Origin: Actinoplanes oblitus
GTDB lineage: Bacteria > Actinomycetota > Actinomycetes > Mycobacteriales > Micromonosporaceae
Direction: 5' to 3'
Length of the DNA: 64,000 nucleotides
Assembly: GCF_030252345.1 (NCBI RefSeq)
Contig: NZ_CP126980.1
Coordinates: 9,309,501 to 9,373,500 of the forward strand
A program made the position numbers and the translations under genes. The notes below the pieces were generated by a model that saw only the letters and a list, made by a program, of their open reading frames with translations, was not told the DNA's origin and made no database searches. Below, in pieces: positions 8,059-17,587 of the stretch (positions within the stretch are counted from its first letter, which is position 1; each line of letters starts with the position of its first letter).

Positions 8059-8946
8059 TCACTTCGCCACCCGTCCGGCGAGGGCGGTCAGCATCTCGTC
8101 GACCGAGGCGGCCGGGTCGGTGACCGGGAACTGGATCTCCCGGATCGTGCCGGCCGGATCGACCAGCATGGTGAGGCGCTTGAGCCGGTCGGTCCCGGCA
8201 GCCCGGAAGGTGGGCAGCCGGAGCGCCGTGGCGAGCCGGCCGTCGGCGTCGGAGAGCAGCTCGTACGGCAGCCCGGCGTGCGCGGCGAAGGCGCTCAGCT
8301 GGTCGGTGCGCTGGGTGCTGACACCGCGGATCCGGGCACCGGCCCGCGCGAACCGCTCGTGGCGGGCGGCGTAGGTGGTCGCCTCCAGGGTGCAGCCGCG
8401 GGTGCCCGGGATGTCCGCCCAGTGCGGCGGATAGCCCTGTGACTCCGGGGCGAAGGCGCCCGGGAAGCAGAACAGCACGGTCCAGGCGCCCGGCTCGGCG
8501 GGCGGCACCGGGACGTCGTCCTGCCGGGGCAGGGTGATCTCCGGCAGGGCCCGGCCGCGCAGGGCGTGGGCGCGGCGGTGCTCGGCGGTGCCGGCCGCCG
8601 CGGTGGCGGTGAGCGAGCCGTCGCCGAGCACGTAGCGGTCACCCCACTCCTGCAGGGAGAGCAACACCGGGAGCAGTCCCTCGCCCTTGGCGGTGAGCAG
8701 GTAGTCGTGGCGCGGCGGACGGTCGGTGTACCGCCTGCGGTGCAGGACGCCGTGCTCGACCAGGGCGGCGAGGCGCTCGGCCAGGGCGCGACGGCTCATC
8801 CCCAGCTCTTTCTGCAGCGCGTCGAAGCGGGTCACGCCACCGGCCACGTCCCGCACGATCAGGAACGTCCACCAGTCGGTCAGGACACCGAGGGCCTGGG
8901 TGATTCCGCAGTCCACGTCCTGCGGGTCGACTCGCCTCACGATCAC
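8059..8946 (-). CDS. HxlR-type regulator fused to a peroxiredoxin-like domain
   Basis: A two-domain protein of about 295 residues. Residues ~5-110 form an HxlR winged helix, with the family's N-terminal cysteine in DVDCGITQALGVL, SRRALAERLAALVEHGVLHR as recognition region and LLTAKGEGLLPVL. Residues ~130-295 form a Bcp/redoxin-type thioredoxin fold: VLFCFPGAFAPESQGYP, then a cysteine in GTRGCTLEATTYAARHERF. A resolving cysteine five residues later is absent (Ala). HxlR proteins sense redox or electrophiles through cysteine, so the fusion suggests a self-contained peroxide or electrophile sensor. Start may be TTG 8949, GTG 8946 or GTG 8940. It is divergent from an MFS exporter with almost no spacer, so it probably controls it. 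Confidence 0.85.
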   Translation of the reverse strand: MIVRRVDPQDVDCGITQALGVLTDWWTFLIVRDVAGGVTRFDALQKELGMSRRALAERLAALVEHGVLHRRRYTDRPPRHDYLLTAKGEGLLPVLLSLQEWGDRYVLGDGSLTATAAAGTAEHRRAHALRGRALPEITLPRQDDVPVPPAEPGAWTVLFCFPGAFAPESQGYPPHWADIPGTRGCTLEATTYAARHERFARAGARIRGVSTQRTDQLSAFAAHAGLPYELLSDADGRLATALRLPTFRAAGTDRLKRLTMLVDPAGTIREIQFPVTDPAASVDEMLTALAGRVAK

Positions 8947-8948
8947 CA

Positions 8949-8956
8949 ACTATAGT
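8949..8956. promoter_or_regulatory. Shared -10/operator palindrome between HxlR fusion and MFS gene
   Basis: The 8 bp perfect palindrome ACTATAGT lies between divergent start codons. Read leftwards it contains TATAGT at leaderless distance from the GTG starts of the regulator. Being palindromic it offers the same hexamer towards the MFS gene. It is a good candidate for overlapping promoters and an HxlR operator half; no second dyad is clear. Confidence 0.45.
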
Positions 8957-8966
8957 GCGTTCCATT

Positions 8967-10199
8967 ATGAAACTGACTACCTTCTGGCGCTGGTGGACCG
9001 CGGGGGCGACGAGTCAGCTGGGCTCGGCGGTGGGCTCGATCGCACTCCCGCTGACCGCGCTGACAGTGCTGCACGCGTCCGCCTTCCAGATGGGTCTGAT
9101 CACCGCCGCGACCTACCTGGCCTACCTGCTGATCAGCCTGCCGGCCGGCGTGATCGTGAATCGCCTGCCGTTGCGCGGCGTCCAGGTCACCGCCGATCTG
9201 ACCCGGGCGCTCGCGGTGGCCTCCATCCCGCTCGCCTGGTGGCGGGGCGCGCTCACGGTGCCCCAGCTGATCGTGGTCGCCCTGGTGGTCGGCTTCGCGG
9301 ACGTGCTCTTCGACGTCGCCAACCAGACGTTCCTGCCGACGATCGTGCCCGCCGGCCAGTTGCAGGCGCGGAACAGCCTGAACTCCGGCACGCACGCGAC
9401 CACCCAGCTCGGTGGCTCGGCACTGGGCGGGCTCGCGGTCCAGCTGCTCGGCCCGGTGCCGACGCTGTTCCTCGACGCGGTCAGCTACCTGTTCTCCGGC
9501 GCGCTGCTGGGCTCGCTTCCGGCGCGGCGCACCGAGGCCCCGGGCGGTGCTCGCACGCCGATGGCCGAGCTGATCCGCGAGGGGTGGCGCTACGTCATCC
9601 GGCACCCGATCATCGGCCCCGGCATGTGGGTGGCGACCTCGATCAACTTCGTCTGCGGCGGGCAGCTGGCGTTGTTCGCCTTCTACCTGGTCCGCGACCT
9701 GCACGCGCCGCCCGGCGTGGTCGGGGTGCTGCTGGCCGCCGAGGGGCTGGGCACCGTGGCCGGGGCGGCACTGACCACCCGCTTCACCACCCGCTTCGGG
9801 ACCGCTCGCGGGCTGATCGTCGCCGGCTTCACCGGGGTGGCCGGCGCCCTGCTCATCCCGCTGGGCACCGGGACGGCCGGGTACCTGGCCTTCGCGGCCG
9901 GAAGTCTGATCTTCGCCGGCTCGGTGGTGGTGCTCAGCGTGACCACCCGGACCTACCGGATGGTGCACAGCCCGCCCGAGCTGCTCTCCCGGGTGATCGC
10001 CACGGTGAAGTTCGTGTCCTGGGGCGCGATCCCGATCGGCGGCCTGCTGGCCGGCGCGCTGGCCGGGCCGCTGGGCGCCCGGACCACCCTGCTGGTCTTC
10101 GGCGTGCTCACCCTCGGCTCGCCGCTGATCTTCTGGTTCTCCCCGGTGCGCGGCCTGCGTGACCTCACCGACGCCGGCCGGGAGAGGCAACCGGCCTGA
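8967..10199 (+). CDS. MFS transporter (EntS/MFS_3-like drug or siderophore exporter)
   Basis: Twelve-helix major facilitator of 410 residues in the cytoplasmic membrane, probably an exporter. Seen: FWRWWTAGATSQLGSAVGSIALPL at the start, the MFS motif-A-like loop around RLPLRGVQV, the family-typical FDVANQTFLPTIVP and QARNSLNSGT between helices 4 and 5, a central loop (SLPARRTEAPGG), and a second bundle ending PLIFWFSPVRGLRDL. The ATG at 8967 and a GTG at 8955 are both possible. The divergent HxlR fusion regulator suggests inducible export of a redox-active or toxic compound. A strong terminator follows within 10 bp. Confidence 0.85.
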   Translation: MKLTTFWRWWTAGATSQLGSAVGSIALPLTALTVLHASAFQMGLITAATYLAYLLISLPAGVIVNRLPLRGVQVTADLTRALAVASIPLAWWRGALTVPQLIVVALVVGFADVLFDVANQTFLPTIVPAGQLQARNSLNSGTHATTQLGGSALGGLAVQLLGPVPTLFLDAVSYLFSGALLGSLPARRTEAPGGARTPMAELIREGWRYVIRHPIIGPGMWVATSINFVCGGQLALFAFYLVRDLHAPPGVVGVLLAAEGLGTVAGAALTTRFTTRFGTARGLIVAGFTGVAGALLIPLGTGTAGYLAFAAGSLIFAGSVVVLSVTTRTYRMVHSPPELLSRVIATVKFVSWGAIPIGGLLAGALAGPLGARTTLLVFGVLTLGSPLIFWFSPVRGLRDLTDAGRERQPA

Positions 10200-10204
10200 G
10201 ACAC

Positions 10205-10240
10205 GGATCGGGCGGGCCGCTCTCGCGACCCGCCCGATCC
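10205..10240. terminator. Bidirectional terminator between MFS gene and groEL
   Basis: Perfect 12 bp inverted repeat GGATCGGGCGGG / CCCGCCCGATCC with a 12 nt loop, followed on the plus strand by GGTTTGTT. It lies between two converging genes and can serve both. Confidence 0.85.
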
Positions 10241-10258
10241 GGTTTGTTACGGCTGGAC

Positions 10259-12133
<1,875 letters not shown>

Positions 12134-12260
12134 AAACCCCATCTTCCCGCGAAACCCCCGGGCCCGGCCCGGAATCCGGCTAAAGATCTTCATGTGCAGC
12201 TCAGGACGGTTTTGCGGCAAGACGGTTGCCGGTGCCCGCCGCTGCGAGTAATGAGGACGC

Positions 12261-13213
<953 letters not shown>

Positions 13214-13356
13214 GGTTTGGTCGGGAGGACGGACGCACAACGCCTCCGGCATGAAGCCACTGGGTCAGCGTTGGGTCGTTGGGTCCCTCGGAGATTGTCG
13301 CCAAGCTCAGGTGAGGGGCCACTTACGGCGTCGCGTCCTCCCGCGACAAGCATCCT

Positions 13357-13374
13357 GCCGATCGGGAGATCGGC
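13357..13374. terminator. Hairpin in the gap before threonine synthase 3' end
   Basis: GCCGATC - GGGA - GATCGGC, a 7 bp perfect stem in the ~220 bp gap (13214-13432) between two converging genes. It is a weak terminator candidate with no T-tract. I see no gene in this gap. Confidence 0.4.
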
Positions 13375-13432
13375 GCGCAAGTCCTCGGAGGAAGGAATAT
13401 TCGACAACCGGCAGACTCGCGGTTACTTTCCG

Positions 13433-14719
13433 CTATCCCAGCAGGCCGGCTTCCCGCGCACCGCGCAGCGACGGCTTGATCCGGTGGGTCGGGCCGACCT
13501 CGGAGGCCACCGCGTCGAGCGTCTTCAGGCCCTCACCGGTGTTGTAGACGACGGTCTCCTTGGCCGGGTCCAGCCTGCCGCTGTCCACCAGTTTCTTGAG
13601 CACCGCGACGGTGGTGCCGCCGGCGGTCTCGGCGAAGACGCCGGTGGTCTCGGCGAGCAGCCGGATGCCGGCCCGGATCTCCTCGTCGTTCGCGTAGTCC
13701 ATCCAGCCGCCGGTGCGGCGGACCGCCTCGATCGCGTACGGCCCGGCCGCCGGGTCACCGATGTTCAGCGACTTGGCGATGCCGGTGGGCTTCACCGGGG
13801 TGATCACGTCGGTGTCGTTGTGCAGCGCCACGGCGATCGGGTTGCAGCCCTGCGACTGCGCGCCGAACACGGTCCAGCCACCCTCGGGCGCCTCGGCCAG
13901 GCCGATCTCGACCAGCTCGCTGAACGCCTTGTCCACCTTGGTGAGCAGCTCGCCGGAGGCCATCGGGATGACCACCTGGGCCGGAATCCGCCAGCCGAGC
14001 TGCTCGGCGACCTCGTAACCCAGGGTCTTGGAGCCCTCGGCGTAGAACGGCCGCACGTTCACGTTCACGAACGCGGTGTCCTCGAACTCGTCGGTCTCCA
14101 CCAGTTCGCTGCACAGCCGGTTGACGTCGTCGTAGGAGCCCTCGATGGCGACCAGCTCACCACCGTAGACCGCGGTGGTGACGACCTTGCCCTGCTCCAG
14201 GTCGGACGGGATGAAGACGATGCTCGGCACGCCGGCCCGGGCCGCGTGCGCGGCGACCGAGTTGGCCAGGTTGCCGGTGGAGGCGCAGGAGAACCGCTTG
14301 AAGCCCAGCTCCTTGGCCGCGGTCAGGGCCACCGAGACGACCCGGTCCTTGAACGAGTGGGTCGGGTTCTGCGAGTCGTCCTTGACCCAGAGCGGGGCGG
14401 TGATGCCCAGCCGCTCGGCCAGCGCCGGCGCGCTGACCAGGGGGGTCAGGCCGGGGTCGAGGGTCACCCGGGTGGCCGGGTCCTGGCCGGCCGGGAGCAG
14501 CGCGGCGTAGCGCCAGATGTTCTGCGGGCCCGCCTCGATCTCGGCCCGGGTCACCCGCGCGAGCGCCGCCTCGTCGTAGGCCACCTCGAGCGGGCCGAAA
14601 CACTCGTAACAGGCGTGCTGCGCGGCCAGCGGGTACTCAGCGGAACACGCGCGGCAGATCAGGCCACGGGCGGGCGAGGTGGAGGTCGTGTTTCCGGGTG
14701 CGGTGACGGCAGACGTCAT
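13433..14719 (-). CDS. thrC: Threonine synthase
   Basis: PLP enzyme converting O-phosphohomoserine to threonine and phosphate, 428 residues. Seen: an N-terminal zinc-ribbon-like CRACSAEYPLAAQHACYECF (residues ~23-42), found in the long thrC type, the PLP lysine in NPTHSFKDRVVSVAL, CASTGNLANSVAAHAARAG, and the phosphate loop MASGELLTK. The ATG at 14719 has AGGAAGG seven bases upstream. The leader is a SAM-I type riboswitch whose P1 3' strand touches the ribosome site. Control by SAM fits the branch point: phosphohomoserine is shared by threonine and methionine routes in some organisms. Confidence 0.95.
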   Translation of the reverse strand: MTSAVTAPGNTTSTSPARGLICRACSAEYPLAAQHACYECFGPLEVAYDEAALARVTRAEIEAGPQNIWRYAALLPAGQDPATRVTLDPGLTPLVSAPALAERLGITAPLWVKDDSQNPTHSFKDRVVSVALTAAKELGFKRFSCASTGNLANSVAAHAARAGVPSIVFIPSDLEQGKVVTTAVYGGELVAIEGSYDDVNRLCSELVETDEFEDTAFVNVNVRPFYAEGSKTLGYEVAEQLGWRIPAQVVIPMASGELLTKVDKAFSELVEIGLAEAPEGGWTVFGAQSQGCNPIAVALHNDTDVITPVKPTGIAKSLNIGDPAAGPYAIEAVRRTGGWMDYANDEEIRAGIRLLAETTGVFAETAGGTTVAVLKKLVDSGRLDPAKETVVYNTGEGLKTLDAVASEVGPTHRIKPSLRGAREAGLLG

Positions 14720-14731
14720 CGAGGCCTTCCT

Positions 14732-14866
14732 CTCATCTTTCCCCGGCGGCGACCTGCCGCTATGCGGGGACGGAATTAGCACCTGCCGCGCGCGGCCTCG
14801 TCCTCGAGACATACGCGGTGGTTGCCGGGGCTTCATCGGGCCGTTCCCTCTGCCCCTCTGGATGAG
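14732..14866 (-). ncRNA. SAM-I (S-box) riboswitch in the thrC leader
   Basis: On the minus strand the ~135 nt leader starts CTCATCCAGAGGGGCAGAGG, continues GAACGGCCCGATGAAGCCCC and GGCAACC, later GGTGCTAATTCC, and closes with GATGAG. These are the S-box hallmarks: P1 CTCATC/GATGAG, the GATGA kink-turn region, GCCCCGGCAACC and GGTGCTAATTCC. The closing GATGAG (14737-14732) is followed at once by AGGAAGG, the thrC ribosome site, so SAM-stabilised P1 would hide it. This suggests translational control rather than termination. Confidence 0.88.
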
Positions 14867-15039
14867 GTATTCAGTTGTTTCCCGAAGCTTACGACGAGAT
14901 CGCGCAATCTCCACAGCGAGTTCCCGAGGTGTGAGCGACCTCCTTTGCCGCGCGCCCCTCTCATCGGCTTCGTCGGCTTCTTCGGCGCTTCGTCGGTTTC
15001 CTCATCGGCCGGGGTCGCCGTCAGACTCCTCATCCGCCT

Positions 15040-15143
15040 CGTCATCGGCCGGGATTGCGGACGACCTCCCCATCGACCTCGTCATCGACCTCCTCATCGG
15101 CCTCCTCATCGACCTCCTCATCGACCTCCTCATCGGCCGGGAT
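15040..15143. repeat. 12 bp simple tandem repeat (CCTCCTCATCGA-type)
   Basis: About seven degenerate copies of a 12 bp unit (ACCTCCTCATCG / GCCTCCTCATCG). It lies in the ~440 bp gap (14870-15311) between the thrC riboswitch and the tandem-GNAT gene. Open frames across it (for example Met/Arg/Ser repeats on the minus strand) are products of the repeat. No gene is supported in this gap; its right part holds hairpin module C. Confidence 0.8.
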
Positions 15144-15174
15144 TGTGGTCGGCTTTGAAGATCAACATCAGAAT

Positions 15175-15285
15175 CCTGACTCGGGTCCGCGCTGATCACA
15201 GATCGTCGCTCCCGCCAGGGACCCTTCCGGGCTGAGCTGGCCGCTGCGCGTCCAGAACGCTCAGCCCGAAAGGGCGGCGTCCGTG
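15175..15285 (-). repeat. Terminal hairpin module, solo copy C
   Basis: Shares with element A the blocks CTGACTCGG.TCCGCGCTGA, GATCGTCGCTCCCGCC and AGGGACCCTTCCGGG. The outer stem here is CCCTTCCGGGCTGAG / CTCAGCCCGAAAGGG, i.e. CTGAG/CTCAG replaces the TTCGC/GCGAA of copy A while staying paired. The loop holds CTGGCCGCTGCGCGTCCAGA. No array or tail accompanies it. It sits just downstream of the tandem-GNAT gene, in the same orientation relative to the gene as A and B. Confidence 0.8.
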
Positions 15286-15311
15286 GGTGGGGAAGACCTC
15301 GGCAGCACCAG

Positions 15312-16433
15312 TCAGCCGAGCGGGCCGACGCAGGAGAACTGGGTGGCGACCGGGCGGTAGCCGAGCCGGGTGTTGACCGCGAGCATCGGCAGGTTGGTCT
15401 CGTCGTTGCTGGTGAAGGCCCGGGCGACGCCGGCTGCCGCGGCGCGGGTGAGGGCGACGGTCTTGACCAGGCGGGCCAGGCCCCGGCCGCGGTGCGCCGG
15501 TGCGGTGGCGGTCATGTCCGACCAGACGCGGTCGCCGTCGCGGACCAGCAGGGAGAACGCGACGATCTCACCGGCGATCAGGGCGGCCGTGCTGATCTCG
15601 TGGTCCAGGCCCGGGTTCTGCCAGACGTCGTAGCACCACGTGGTGAAGGAGGGTGGCTGCGGCGGGACGTCGCCTGGCTCGTCGGCGGCGGCAGCGACGT
15701 CGGCGGCGTACAGGACTTCCGGGGTCGTCTCGCGGAGCGAGATCAAGCGGACGTCATCCAGCGTCGCGTCGGCTTTGCCAGGAGTCGGTCCGCGCGAGGC
15801 GTCCGGCGCCGGCGGATCGGCTCGTTCGGAAGCGGCCGCACCCGGTCCGGCGGGGGCTGCCAGATCGCCTCGCCTGGAAGCGGCCGCACCCAGTCCGACG
15901 GGCGCCGGTGGATCGACTCGTTCGGAAGCAGCCGCACCCAGTCCGGCGCGCGCTGCGAGATCGGCTCGTTCGGAAGCGGCCGCGCCCGGCCCGGCGGGCG
16001 GTGCCAGGTCGAGGACGGAGTAGCGCAGTTCGCGGAGCGGTTCGAAGCCGCGGCGCCGGGCGAACGGCAGTGCCTCCGGAGTGGCGGTCGCCGCCGCTCG
16101 ACGGATCCCGGCCGCGCGCAGGTGTCCGGCTGCCGCGGCGAAGAGCGCGCTGCCGATGCCCCGCCCGCGCGCCGCCGGGTGCACCTGGAGCAGCGAGATC
16201 TGGCCGAAATCCGGTTCGGCCGTGCGCGCGTTGCGATAGGCCGAGACCCATCCGGCCACCTTGCCGTCCCGCTCGGCGACGAAGGCAGCCCAGTCCTCCC
16301 CCGGCGGCGGCTCGGCGATCATGAGCCTGGTGCGGGCCACGCCGCGCACCAGATAGGGATGGACCGTCGCGCTGAGGGCGACCACGGCAGCGGCGTCGTC
16401 CGGCTCCGCGGGTCGGATGCTGAAGTCGGCCAT
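15312..16433 (-). CDS. Tandem-GNAT acetyltransferase with repetitive linker
   Basis: Cytosolic protein of 373 residues with two GNAT halves, an architecture also seen in mycothiol synthase; substrate not assignable. First half, residues ~1-145: IRPAEPDDAAAVVALS, LLQVHPAARGRGIGSALFAA (acetyl-CoA loop RGRGIG). Second half, ~245-373: SDMTATAPAHRGRGLARLVK (RGRGLA), FTSNDETNLPMLAVNTRLGY. Between them lies a ~65-residue linker made of four 16-residue repeats (GLGAAASERVDPPAPV-like), a 48 bp DNA repeat. ATG 16433 has GAAGGA about eight bases upstream. Hairpin module C follows the stop. Confidence 0.85.
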   Translation of the reverse strand: MADFSIRPAEPDDAAAVVALSATVHPYLVRGVARTRLMIAEPPPGEDWAAFVAERDGKVAGWVSAYRNARTAEPDFGQISLLQVHPAARGRGIGSALFAAAAGHLRAAGIRRAAATATPEALPFARRRGFEPLRELRYSVLDLAPPAGPGAAASERADLAARAGLGAAASERVDPPAPVGLGAAASRRGDLAAPAGPGAAASERADPPAPDASRGPTPGKADATLDDVRLISLRETTPEVLYAADVAAAADEPGDVPPQPPSFTTWCYDVWQNPGLDHEISTAALIAGEIVAFSLLVRDGDRVWSDMTATAPAHRGRGLARLVKTVALTRAAAAGVARAFTSNDETNLPMLAVNTRLGYRPVATQFSCVGPLG

Positions 16434-16675
16434 CAGCAGATCCTTCAAGCGCGAACCCGGCCGGTCAACGCCATTTCTGCGCGTCCCCGCCCTCGCTCCG
16501 CCCGCCCCCACGCTCTGCGCGTCCCCGCCTTCGCTCCACCCGCCCTCACCCCCGCCCTCGCTCTGCCAGACCCCGCGCTCTGCCCGTCCCCGCGCTCGAA
16601 AAGATCTTGTCGCGGGTGACAACCCCGGACGAGATCCACTCCGTCTCAGGGGCAGGACGCGCGAACACGGACGGG
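16434..16675. other. Intergenic low-complexity stretch, no gene seen
   Basis: About 240 bp between the tandem-GNAT start and the ABC permease stop. It contains CT-rich repeats of a CGCGTCCCCGCC/TCGCTCC type and TGTCGCGGGTGACAA at about 16609-16623. It probably holds the GNAT promoter; no coding sequence is supported. Confidence 0.5.
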
Positions 16676-17587
16676 TCAGGAGGTGACGTCCTTGCGGGTG
16701 AAGCGATAGAAGGCGACCCCCCAGAAGACGACCGCGTAGAGGATGGCGGAGATCGCGCCCTTGGCCAGGTCCTCGGTCTGGACCGGGGTGGAGAGCAGCC
16801 CCAGCCACGCGTCGCTGTAGTGGGTGGGCAGGGCGTCGCGGATCGATCCGAGCGCGGTGATCTGGTCCAGGATGCTCGACAGGATCCAGAGCAGCACGGC
16901 ACCGCCGACAGCGCCCAGCGCGGCGTCGGTCAGGACCGAGAGGAGGAAGGCGAGACCGGCCACCACCAGCAGCACCACCGCTAGGTAGGCGAGGATGCCG
17001 AGCAGCCGCAGCACGCCCTGGCCCGGCGGGATCTGAGCCGCGACGGTGCTGCCCAGCGGATGCCAGCCGTAACGCAGTGTCCCGACCAGCAGACCCGTGC
17101 CGGCCAGCAGGAACAGGGCGAGGAAGGAGTATCCCAGCGCCACGGCCAGCTTGACCGCGAGCAGCCGCGCCCGCGGGACCGGGATCGCCAACAGGTAGCG
17201 CAGGCTGCCCCAGCTCGCCTCGCTGGCCACGGTGTCCCCCGCGAACAGGGCGAAGACCACCACGAGCAGGAAGCCGGCCGAGACCGCCAGGCAGAACAGC
17301 GCGAAGTTCAGGCCGCCGGAGGTGGCCAGGTCGACGAGGCTGCTGAAGGCTCCGCCGCCGTTGCCGTTGTCGTCGTCACCGCCACCGCCGAACTCGAAGG
17401 CGGCCAGGATGATCAGCGGCAGCAGCACCATGAAGCCGAGGGCCAGCTGAGTGCGCCGGCGGGACGCCTGGCGACGGATCTCGGCGACGAGCGGCATCGT
17501 CCGCGACGGCCGATACCCCGCCGCCGCGTCGGTGCGCTTCGGCTCGGCGGGGGCTGGGCCGGCTTGGTGCGGGGCTGGCGTGCTCAT
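16676..17587 (-). CDS. ABC transporter permease (ABC-2 type)
   Basis: Membrane subunit of an ABC exporter, 303 residues. Seen: cytosolic N-terminus, first helix LALGFMVLLPLIILAAFEF, an extracytoplasmic Gly/Asp/Asn-rich loop (GGGGDDDNGNGGG), then helices LFCLAVSAGFLLVVVFALF, YSFLALFLLAGTGLLVG, LGILAYLAVVLLVVAGLAFLL and a last one near SAILYAVVFWGVAF, with EASWGSLRYLLAIPVPR, a motif common to ABC-2 permeases. The start overlaps the stop of the hydrolase-ATPase fusion gene by 4 bp (ATGA), so the two form one operon and complex. Confidence 0.88.
   Translation of the reverse strand: MSTPAPHQAGPAPAEPKRTDAAAGYRPSRTMPLVAEIRRQASRRRTQLALGFMVLLPLIILAAFEFGGGGDDDNGNGGGAFSSLVDLATSGGLNFALFCLAVSAGFLLVVVFALFAGDTVASEASWGSLRYLLAIPVPRARLLAVKLAVALGYSFLALFLLAGTGLLVGTLRYGWHPLGSTVAAQIPPGQGVLRLLGILAYLAVVLLVVAGLAFLLSVLTDAALGAVGGAVLLWILSSILDQITALGSIRDALPTHYSDAWLGLLSTPVQTEDLAKGAISAILYAVVFWGVAFYRFTRKDVTS

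Noticed and set aside
14833..15199. Two short minus-strand ORFs (70 and 65 codons) upstream of thrC
   Set aside because: One overlaps the SAM riboswitch, the other is a translation of the 12 bp repeat (RRSMRRSM). No evidence for coding.
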